This document shows positions 58,021-64,000 of a stretch of 64,000 bases of DNA, piece by piece. Under the pieces are notes generated by a model, which did no database searches, was not told the DNA's origin, and saw only the letters and a program-made list of their open reading frames with translations. The stretch is taken from assembly GCF_018381315.1 (NCBI RefSeq), contig NZ_JAGZSD010000006.1, positions 1 through 64,000 on the forward strand, read 5' to 3'. The DNA is from Anaerostipes sp. (GTDB lineage: Bacteria; Bacillota; Clostridia; Lachnospirales; Lachnospiraceae). How positions within the stretch are numbered: the stretch's first letter is position 1; each line of letters starts with the position of its first letter. Both the position numbers and the translations under genes were made by a program.

Positions 58021-60180
58021 ATGAAAGTTATTAAGAGAAATGGCAGCAAAGTGGAGTTTGACCCGGCTAAAATTGAACTTGCCATCTTAAAAGCAATGAG
58101 GTACGGCAGCGGAGTTGTAGACGAAAAATGTGCAAAAGATATCTCCTTTGAGATCCATGAACAGCATCAAGGGGATGAGGATATCAGCATCTACCGCATC
58201 GAGGACCAGGTATTTGAAAAGCTTATCGAGAAGCAGCAGATCCTTACGGCCAAAGCTTACGAGGGCTATCGCAAGGTCAGGGAGTTCCAGAGAGAGACGA
58301 ATACGATTGACAATGAGGTGTTTGGGATTGTGACTGGTGAGAACCAGGAAGCGCTGGATGAGAACTCGAACAAAGATCCAAATATCCTGGCTACCCAGAG
58401 AGACTTAATCGCCGGAGAATTCTCCAGAGATTACTGCAGAAGAATGATGCTGCCGCCGAAAATTGTCCAGGCTCATGATGACGGAATCATTCACTTTCAC
58501 GACATGGATTATTATATCCAGCAGATGCATAACTGTGATCTGGTAGACTTAAAAGATATGTTCAGAAACGGCACGGTCATAAACGGAAAGCTGATCGAAA
58601 CGCCGAAATCCCTTCAGACTGCATGCACCGTGGCGACTCAGATCGTACAGCAGGTGGCCAACGGGCAGTACGGCGGACAGACCATCTCTCTCTCCCACAT
58701 CGCTCCGTTTGTAAGAGTAAGTTTTGAAAAGCATAAGAATAAGGTCAGAAAAGAAGGAGAGATGATCGGCAGGGCATATACAGAGCAGGAAGTCGAACTG
58801 ATTGCAAATGACCGCCTGCATGATGAGATCGTATCAGGGATACAGACGATCCAATATCAGATCAACACCTTTTCTACAACCAACGGACAGGCACCGTTTT
58901 TATCTGTCTTTATGTACATAAGTGAAGAGCCGGAATATGAACGGGAAACGGCAATGCTGATTGAAGAAATGTTAAAACAGCGTTATGAGGGCATGAAAAA
59001 TCCGGTAGGAGCTTATGTGACTCCTGCATTCCCTAAACTTTTGTATGTATTGGATGAGAACAATGTGCCAAAAGACAGCCAATACCGTTATCTCACAGAT
59101 TTGGCAGTGAAATGTGTTGCCAAGCGCATGATGCCGGACTTTATTTCTGCAAAGATTATGAGAAAGAATTATCAGGGAGAGGTTTTCCCGTGTATGGGAT
59201 GCCGCAGCTTTTTAGCCCCATGGAAGGATGAGGATGGTAATTATAAATGGTACGGCAGATTCAACCAAGGTGTGGTGACGATCAATCTGGCCGATGTTGG
59301 ACTTTCCGCTGAGCAGGATATGGACAAGTTCTGGAACATTCTCGATGAACGGCTGAGTCTGTGCCGTGAGGCTTTGATGCTCCGTCATGAAAGTCTTAAA
59401 GGAACGATGTCGGACGTGAGTCCAATTCACTGGCAGTTTGGAGCGATTGCAAGGCTGAAGCCGGGCGAGCCGATTGACAAGCTGCTGGAAGGCGGATATT
59501 CAACTCTTTCTCTCGGATATATCGGACTTTATGAGTGTGTCCTGTCGCTTCTTGGAAAAAGCCATACTACTAAAGAAGGGGATGAGCTTGCCGTTCAGAT
59601 CATGGAACGCCTGAGAGGGGCATGTGATCAGTGGAAGGGTGAAACCGGACTGGGATTCAGTGTATACGGAACACCGGCAGAGTCAACGACTTATACATTC
59701 GCAAGAAGCCTGAAAAAACGGTTTGGTATTGTGGAAGGGGTCACAGACAAGGACTACATCACCAACTCTTACCACGTAAATGTGACAGAGCCTATTGATG
59801 CTTTTGACAAGCTTGGATTTGAAGCTAAATTCCAGAGTATTTCTTCCGGCGGAGCCATCAGCTATGTAGAAGTGACAAATTTAAACCAGAATCCGGAAGC
59901 TTTGTCAATGCTGATTGATTATATGTATGACACCATTCAGTATGCAGAGATTAATACGAAATCTGATTACTGTCAGGAATGCGGATTTGACGGAGAGATT
60001 CTGCTGGATGAGAACTATGAATGGTATTGTCCGAACTGCGGAAATAAAAGCCATAAAACTTTGAACGTCTGCCGAAGAACCTGCGGATATCTGGGAGATA
60101 ATTTCTGGAACAAAGGAAGAACCCAGGAGATCGGGGAACGTTTTGTACATTTGGACAATCAGGTACAAGAGGTGAACTGA
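58021..60180 (+). CDS. nrdD: Anaerobic ribonucleoside-triphosphate reductase
   Basis: A 719-residue class III ribonucleotide reductase that makes dNTPs with a glycyl radical and so needs anoxia. Residues 1 to about 90 are an ATP-cone, the allosteric site. The glycyl radical Gly is residue 689 in Arg-Arg-Thr-Cys-Gly-Tyr-Leu-Gly. A zinc ribbon of four Cys (Cys-Gln-Glu-Cys and Cys-Pro-Asn-Cys) precedes it. The promoter carries two NrdR boxes. It is followed by nrdG after one base. Confidence 0.97.
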   Translation: MKVIKRNGSKVEFDPAKIELAILKAMRYGSGVVDEKCAKDISFEIHEQHQGDEDISIYRIEDQVFEKLIEKQQILTAKAYEGYRKVREFQRETNTIDNEVFGIVTGENQEALDENSNKDPNILATQRDLIAGEFSRDYCRRMMLPPKIVQAHDDGIIHFHDMDYYIQQMHNCDLVDLKDMFRNGTVINGKLIETPKSLQTACTVATQIVQQVANGQYGGQTISLSHIAPFVRVSFEKHKNKVRKEGEMIGRAYTEQEVELIANDRLHDEIVSGIQTIQYQINTFSTTNGQAPFLSVFMYISEEPEYERETAMLIEEMLKQRYEGMKNPVGAYVTPAFPKLLYVLDENNVPKDSQYRYLTDLAVKCVAKRMMPDFISAKIMRKNYQGEVFPCMGCRSFLAPWKDEDGNYKWYGRFNQGVVTINLADVGLSAEQDMDKFWNILDERLSLCREALMLRHESLKGTMSDVSPIHWQFGAIARLKPGEPIDKLLEGGYSTLSLGYIGLYECVLSLLGKSHTTKEGDELAVQIMERLRGACDQWKGETGLGFSVYGTPAESTTYTFARSLKKRFGIVEGVTDKDYITNSYHVNVTEPIDAFDKLGFEAKFQSISSGGAISYVEVTNLNQNPEALSMLIDYMYDTIQYAEINTKSDYCQECGFDGEILLDENYEWYCPNCGNKSHKTLNVCRRTCGYLGDNFWNKGRTQEIGERFVHLDNQVQEVN

Positions 60181-60181
60181 T

Positions 60182-60685
60182 ATGCGGTATGCACAGATCA
60201 GAAAGATTGATATTTCCAATGGGACAGGGATCAGAACATCCTTGTTTGTGCAGGGATGCAGAAGGATGTGCAAAGGGTGCTTTAATCCGGAGACCTGGGA
60301 TTTTGAGGGCGGACTGGAATGGAATGAACATTCGGAGGAAGAATTTCTCACATTGACCGGCAGAGAACATATCACAGGTGCAACGATTCTCGGGGGAGAG
60401 CCTATGGAGCCTGAAAACCGTGCAGCTGTAAAGGAATTATTGAAAAAACTGAAACAGCAGTATCCGCAAAAAAATACGTGGATGTATTCTTCCTATCTGT
60501 TTGAAGAGATCCTGGAGTTTGATCCGGAAGTACTTAAATTCTTGGATGTGTTAGTGGACGGTCCTTTTGAGGAAGAAAAAAAGGACTTGAATTTAAGATT
60601 CCGGGGAAGCAGCAACCAAAGGATTATTGATGTAAAGAGATCTCTGGAAACCGGAATCATATGTCTGCGAGAAGGGCGGCCATAA
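60182..60685 (+). CDS. nrdG: Anaerobic ribonucleotide reductase activating protein
   Basis: A 167-residue radical-SAM enzyme that generates the glycyl radical on NrdD. The [4Fe-4S] ligands are Cys26, Cys30 and Cys33 (Cys-X3-Cys-X2-Cys), followed by Gly-Gly-Glu-Pro near residue 78. Translation is probably coupled to nrdD through GAGGTG. Its 3' region holds a structured element and then a terminator. Confidence 0.96.
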   Translation: MRYAQIRKIDISNGTGIRTSLFVQGCRRMCKGCFNPETWDFEGGLEWNEHSEEEFLTLTGREHITGATILGGEPMEPENRAAVKELLKKLKQQYPQKNTWMYSSYLFEEILEFDPEVLKFLDVLVDGPFEEEKKDLNLRFRGSSNQRIIDVKRSLETGIICLREGRP

Positions 60686-60710
60686 AAGAGAAGGTGCCTT
60701 TTAACAATAA

Positions 60711-60771
60711 GTTTTTCTTCACTGTCGGAAGGCGGCCTTTCCAGAGCCGACTGGAGATAGTGGAGAAAAAC
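60711..60771 (+). ncRNA. Structured 3' region after nrdG, possible small RNA
   Basis: A 16-pair stem (60711-60726 with 60756-60771, two G-U pairs) encloses GGAAGG-CGGC-CTTTCC (60727-60742) and a 13-base tail. There is no T-run after the stem, so it is not a normal terminator; the real one is at 60790. It could be a stable 3'-UTR or an RNA regulator. No known riboswitch was recognised. Confidence 0.4.
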
Positions 60772-60789
60772 ACATAGTGTTTAGATAAG

Positions 60790-60842
60790 AAAATCAGAAG
60801 CGGCCATTTCTGTATGGTGTTTCTGATTTTCATTGTTTTTCT
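60790..60842 (+). terminator. Terminator of nrdDG
   Basis: AAAATCAGAA and TTCTGATTTT pair across a 21-base loop, followed by a T-rich tract. Confidence 0.78.
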
Positions 60843-60972
60843 TACAATTAAAAAGGACTCTGTACAAAATGCTCACGAATGCACGATGTGTGGAATTATT
60901 CCAAAGAAACAAAAATGTACTTTTTGTTCTGTTTTTCTGCAGGAATGACGTCGATTTTTCAGAGATAATACA

Positions 60973-61001
60973 TTGATTTTTTCAAAGAAAGGGGATACAA
61001 T
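60973..61001 (+). promoter_or_regulatory. proB promoter
   Basis: TTGATT, 17 bases, TACAAT. It gives a leader of about 110 bases before proB. Confidence 0.75.
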
Positions 61002-61007
61002 AATCAT

Positions 61008-61110
61008 ACCCAAAAGGGCATCCCGTATTCTGCACCCTTCGGGTGGGCATACTATGCATGATAAGGGATAAACTGCGCCGATAAGCAGATCGGCAGGAGA
61101 GGACAGGATT
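61008..61110 (+). promoter_or_regulatory. Structured proB leader
   Basis: Three helices can be drawn: ATCCC with GGGAT (61020-61069) enclosing GTAT with ATAC and CACCC-TTC-GGGTG (61033-61045), and GCCGAT-AAGCAG-ATCGGC (61077-61094) just before the ribosome binding site. This is consistent with post-transcriptional control of proline synthesis. It matches no riboswitch class I know. Confidence 0.4.
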
Positions 61111-61117
61111 ACTGCAC

Positions 61118-61972
61118 ATGGAAAACAGAGAAAAACTAAAAAGCAAGAAGAGGATCGTAGTAAAAGTAGGGACATCTTCACTGATTCATCCAAAGACAGG
61201 ACACCTGAACCTGTTTCGTCTGGAGAAGCTGGTACGGGTTCTGACAGACCTGCACAACGGCGGAAAAGATGTTATCCTCGTTTCATCAGGAGCCATCGGG
61301 GTCGGAGTCAAAGCACTGGGTCTTAAAGAACGGCCGGATTCTCTGCCCATGAAGCAGGCGTGCTCTGCTGTAGGACAGGGCCAGCTGATGATGATCTATC
61401 AGAAGCTTTTTGCAGAGTATAACCAAGGCTCCGCTCAGATATTGATTACAAAGGAAACAATGCTGAATGATATGCGCAGGTTCAATGCCAGAAACACATT
61501 CAACCAGCTGCTCAGTTTAGGCATTATCCCGATTGTAAATGAAAATGACACAGTATCCACGGAAGAGATTGAGTTTGGGGATAATGATACCTTATCTGCG
61601 GTGGTCACCGCAGTGGTAGAAGGGGATCTTTTAATTCTGCTGACAGATATAGACGGTTTATATACAGATGACCCTCATAAAAATACAAGAGCAAAACTTA
61701 TTTCAGAGGTTCCGGTGATCACCGAAGAGGTGGAGAACATGGCGAAAGGTGCCGTTACCAAAGTAGGAACCGGAGGAATGGCGACAAAGATTGCTGCGGC
61801 AAACATTGTGACTGACTGCGGGGCTGATATGGTGATCGCCAACAGCCGGGATTTCAACGATCTGAACAGGATTGTGGCCGGAAAAGACATCGGAACATTG
61901 TTTTTGGCCCATAAGAGAGAACACTTTGATTTTAGAAAATATTTGACAGAATGTCCGTATTTAAATTCATAA
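61118..61972 (+). CDS. proB: Glutamate 5-kinase
   Basis: A 284-residue amino-acid kinase that phosphorylates glutamate in the first step of proline synthesis. Val-Lys-Val-Gly-Thr-Ser-Ser-Leu, Val-Ser-Ser-Gly-Ala-Ile-Gly and Asn-Glu-Asn-Asp-Thr-Val are present. The C-terminal PUA domain of the longer (about 367-residue) enzymes is absent, so this is the short form, often still proline-sensitive. It stands in the order proB-DUF896-proA. Confidence 0.95.
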   Translation: MENREKLKSKKRIVVKVGTSSLIHPKTGHLNLFRLEKLVRVLTDLHNGGKDVILVSSGAIGVGVKALGLKERPDSLPMKQACSAVGQGQLMMIYQKLFAEYNQGSAQILITKETMLNDMRRFNARNTFNQLLSLGIIPIVNENDTVSTEEIEFGDNDTLSAVVTAVVEGDLLILLTDIDGLYTDDPHKNTRAKLISEVPVITEEVENMAKGAVTKVGTGGMATKIAAANIVTDCGADMVIANSRDFNDLNRIVAGKDIGTLFLAHKREHFDFRKYLTECPYLNS

Positions 61973-61993
61973 ATTTGGCTGGAAAGGAATAGT

Positions 61994-62203
61994 ATGAACG
62001 AAGACAAGATTAGAAGAATCAATGAACTGTATCACTTAGAAAAGTCCATTGGGCTTTCAGAAAAAGAAAAAAAAGAACAGAAAAAACTGCGTACCGAGTA
62101 TATCCAGTCGGTCCGTGCAAATCTGCGGGGCCAGCTGAATAACATCAGTATCAAAAATGAGGACGGAAGCGTTACTCCGCTGAAGCCGAAAGGGAAGCAC
62201 TGA
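61994..62203 (+). CDS. DUF896 family protein
   Basis: A 69-residue helical-hairpin protein of the DUF896 (YnzC) family with Ile-Arg-Arg-Ile-Asn-Glu-Leu and Leu-Arg-Gly-Gln-Leu. It is common in Firmicutes with no settled function; SOS-linked in Bacillus. Here it lies between proB and proA with short gaps, so co-transcription is likely. GGAAAGG precedes the start. Confidence 0.9.
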   Translation: MNEDKIRRINELYHLEKSIGLSEKEKKEQKKLRTEYIQSVRANLRGQLNNISIKNEDGSVTPLKPKGKH

Positions 62204-62223
62204 GATAAAGCAGGGAGGTTGTT

Positions 62224-63465
62224 ATGTTAGAGCAATTAGGGAAACAGGCAAAAGAAGCATCTGTGATTCTGGCCCAGGCAGCCATGAATGACAAAAATGA
62301 ACTTCTCAGAGAAGCGGCAGACCAGCTGGTCACAAATCAAAATTACATTTTATCTGAAAATGTCAAAGATGTGAAGGCGGCAATGGAACGGGGCATGTCA
62401 GAGGCATTGGTGGACCGGCTTACTCTGACAGTAGACCGGATCGAAGGGATGGCAGAAGGACTGAGGCAGGTAGCAGATTTGGAGGATCCCATCGGGGCTG
62501 TCACAGAGATGAAGCCCAATAAGAGCGGACTGCTCATAGGGAAAAAAGTTGTGCCTCTGGGAGTTGTGGGAATTATTTATGAATCCCGCCCGAATGTCAC
62601 TGCAGATGCATTTGCCCTGTGCTTTAAGACGGGAAATGCATGTCTGCTCCGGGGCGGAAGCGATGCTATACATTCCAATATCGCGATTACAAAAGTTCTT
62701 CAGGAGTCTTTGGAAAAGAATAAGATGCCGGTATGCAGCATCCAGCTCCTGGAAGATACAAGCCGGGAGACAGCCACAAAGATGATGCAGATGAACGACT
62801 ATATCGATGTGCTGATCCCAAGGGGCGGTGCAGGTCTGATTCAGAGTGTTGTAAAGAACAGTACGGTTCCGGTCATTGAGACAGGAACAGGAAACTGTCA
62901 TACATATATTGATGAGTATGCGGACCCTGACATGGCGGTAAACATTGTGGTCAATGCCAAAACCCAGAGGCTGGGAACATGCAATACCTGTGAATCCCTG
63001 GTTATTCATAAGAATGCTGTACAGACGCATCTGCCGGCTATCGTGGAGGCTCTGTTAAAAAAAGGAGTGCAGGTCCGGGGAGACGAGCGGGTGATGGAGG
63101 TCAATGACCAGGTTATAAAAGCTACAGATGAAGACTGGGGAACAGAATATCTGGATGCCGTGATCTCTGTAAAGGTGGTTGACAGCTTTGATGAAGCAGT
63201 CCGCCATATCAACCGTTATAATACAAAGCATTCGGAGGCTATTGTCACGGATTCCTATTCCCGTGCTCAGGAGTTTTTAGAAAGAATCGATGCAGCAGCA
63301 GTTTATGTGAACGCTTCTACCAGATTTACAGACGGGTTTGAGTTTGGATTTGGGGCAGAGATCGGAATCAGTACTCAAAAAATTCATGCCAGAGGGCCAA
63401 TGGGGCTCAATGCTCTGACAACAACCAAATTCATTATTTATGGAAATGGGCAGATCAGGCATTAG
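62224..63465 (+). CDS. proA: Gamma-glutamyl phosphate reductase
   Basis: A 413-residue aldehyde-dehydrogenase-like enzyme that reduces glutamyl-5-phosphate to the semialdehyde with NADPH, the second step of proline synthesis. The catalytic Cys sits in Leu-Gly-Thr-Cys-Asn-Thr-Cys-Glu-Ser near residue 255. It also has Pro-Arg-Gly-Gly-Ala-Gly-Leu-Ile and Phe-Gly-Ala-Glu-Ile-Gly-Ile-Ser-Thr. GGAGG is seven bases before the ATG. A terminator-like hairpin follows. Confidence 0.97.
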   Translation: MLEQLGKQAKEASVILAQAAMNDKNELLREAADQLVTNQNYILSENVKDVKAAMERGMSEALVDRLTLTVDRIEGMAEGLRQVADLEDPIGAVTEMKPNKSGLLIGKKVVPLGVVGIIYESRPNVTADAFALCFKTGNACLLRGGSDAIHSNIAITKVLQESLEKNKMPVCSIQLLEDTSRETATKMMQMNDYIDVLIPRGGAGLIQSVVKNSTVPVIETGTGNCHTYIDEYADPDMAVNIVVNAKTQRLGTCNTCESLVIHKNAVQTHLPAIVEALLKKGVQVRGDERVMEVNDQVIKATDEDWGTEYLDAVISVKVVDSFDEAVRHINRYNTKHSEAIVTDSYSRAQEFLERIDAAAVYVNASTRFTDGFEFGFGAEIGISTQKIHARGPMGLNALTTTKFIIYGNGQIRH

Positions 63466-63479
63466 GAAAAGAAAATTCC

Positions 63480-63514
63480 AAAGGAGGAGTTCTCAGGACA
63501 GGGGACTCCTTTTA
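63480..63514 (+). terminator. Terminator after proA
   Basis: AAAGGAG pairs with CTCCTTT through a loop; the T-run is short, so this is weaker than the others. Confidence 0.55.
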
Positions 63515-63645
63515 GATTGATAATTAATTCACATTAAAAATGCGGAATTGTTTCTTTTTCTGTGCAAAAAATAGAAAAAAGCAAGATAGTGAAGAAATTA
63601 TAGTGAAATGTATGTTATTTCATGGAATTTTATTTGTGAAAAAAT

Positions 63646-63683
63646 TGTCGAAAGTTGATTTTGCATGCTAAACAATTTATCAT
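63646..63683 (+). promoter_or_regulatory. rnfC promoter with adjacent Spo0A-box-like site
   Basis: TTGATT (63655-63660), 17 bases, TATCAT (63678-63683). TGTCGAA (63646-63652), identical to the Spo0A box TGNCGAA, lies immediately upstream of the -35 element. Single 7-mers are frequent by chance, so control by Spo0A is only a suggestion. Confidence 0.5.
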
Positions 63684-63726
63684 AAAGTATATGGAAATTT
63701 AAGAAAAGAGAAAGGAAGGCTTAAGA

Positions 63727-64000
63727 ATGGCATTGTTTACATTTAGCGGCGGAGTTCATCCGGATGACGGGAAAGAATACGCAAAAAATTCCCCGATCAC
63801 CGAGTATCTGCCGAAAGGAGATGTTGTTTTACCTGTCGGCCAGCATATTGGAGCACCTGCGAAACCAATCGTACAAAAAGGTGACCAGGTACTGGCAGGG
63901 CAGAAAGTTGCGGAAGCGGGCGGTTTTGTATCTGCAAATATTTTCAGCTCTGTTTCCGGGACCGTAAAAGCGATTGAACCGAGGGTGACTCCCGCCGGAG
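63727..64000 (+). CDS. rnfC: Electron transport complex protein RnfC, 5' part
   Basis: The first 91 residues of RnfC, cut off by the window end. It begins Ala-Leu-Phe-Thr-Phe-Ser-Gly-Gly-Val-His-Pro and continues with Pro-Val-Gly-Gln-His-Ile-Gly-Ala-Pro-Ala and Ser-Gly-Thr-Val-Lys-Ala-Ile, the usual RnfC start. RnfC is the NADH-binding subunit of the Rnf complex, which couples ferredoxin oxidation to ion pumping. The remaining rnfDGEAB genes are expected after 64000. GGAAGG precedes the ATG. Confidence 0.93.
   Translation, partial: MALFTFSGGVHPDDGKEYAKNSPITEYLPKGDVVLPVGQHIGAPAKPIVQKGDQVLAGQKVAEAGGFVSANIFSSVSGTVKAIEPRVTPAG

Noticed and set aside
1..64000. tRNA, rRNA, CRISPR array, insertion sequence or prophage genes
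   Set aside because: I looked for CCA-ended cloverleafs, regularly spaced repeats and transposase or integrase motifs and found none I could support.

Overview
The window is a 64 kb piece of a low-to-moderate GC, endospore-forming, anaerobic Firmicute chromosome, most like a Lachnospiraceae clostridium. The evidence is a complete spoIIIA operon (AA to AH), spoIVB next to spo0A, yqfC/yqfD, an oxygen-sensitive class III ribonucleotide reductase (nrdD/nrdG), a short HisG paired with HisZ, and the start of an rnfC gene. Strong AGGAGG-type ribosome binding sites and TTGACA-N17-TATAAT promoters run throughout. No rRNA, tRNA, CRISPR array, insertion sequence or prophage gene was recognised. Species-level assignment is not possible from the sequence alone.

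Layout. 1-4.4 kb: a palindrome-rich stretch, a siroheme sulfite/nitrite reductase-like gene, yqeG, and a ydbS/ydbT-like PH-domain pair. 4.4-11.1 kb: an enoate reductase divergent from its probable LysR regulator, a fused chorismate mutase-shikimate kinase, an iron alcohol dehydrogenase, efp and an EamA transporter. 11.1-16 kb: the spoIIIA operon. 16-18.2 kb: asp23-like, nusB and xseA. 18.2-19.7 kb: a PI-PLC-like gene with its own terminator, lying between xseA and xseB. 19.7-26.7 kb: xseB-ispA-dxs-tlyA-nadK-argR-recN, read from a promoter that carries a LexA-like box. 26.7-29.8 kb: spoIVB, spo0A and a second, divergent spo0A-like gene. 29.8-40.4 kb: rqcH (minus strand), a PH-domain gene, hisZGDB plus a three-domain HisF-like/HisI/HisE gene, a small membrane protein and alaS.

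40.4-43.2 kb and 48.4-52.9 kb are AT-rich accessory segments holding lipoproteins, secreted proteins and an ECF sigma factor with a probable membrane anti-sigma factor. Between them lie rpsU, yqfC, yqfD, phoH, ybeY and a SpoVB-like flippase. 52.9-64 kb: two small unknowns (one BofC-like), deoB, two flavoproteins, nrdDG with tandem NrdR boxes, proB-DUF896-proA, and the 5' end of rnfC.

Main points for follow-up: (1) a shared bipartite motif, GGTCACAA-N15-CGTT, upstream of the ECF sigma gene and of a secreted-protein gene, with a weaker copy before a lipoprotein gene; both strong copies are built into an inverted repeat whose second arm lies in the leader, and in one case over the Shine-Dalgarno sequence; (2) a tandem Spo0A paralogue that has lost the receiver acidic pair but keeps the phospho-acceptor Asp; (3) a degenerate HisF-like barrel fused to HisIE; (4) an SOS-like box inside the promoter of an operon that combines isoprenoid, NADP and repair genes; (5) an apparent single-base frameshift that separates the export signal from an Amidase_6 protein, close to a partial tandem duplication of a lipoprotein gene.
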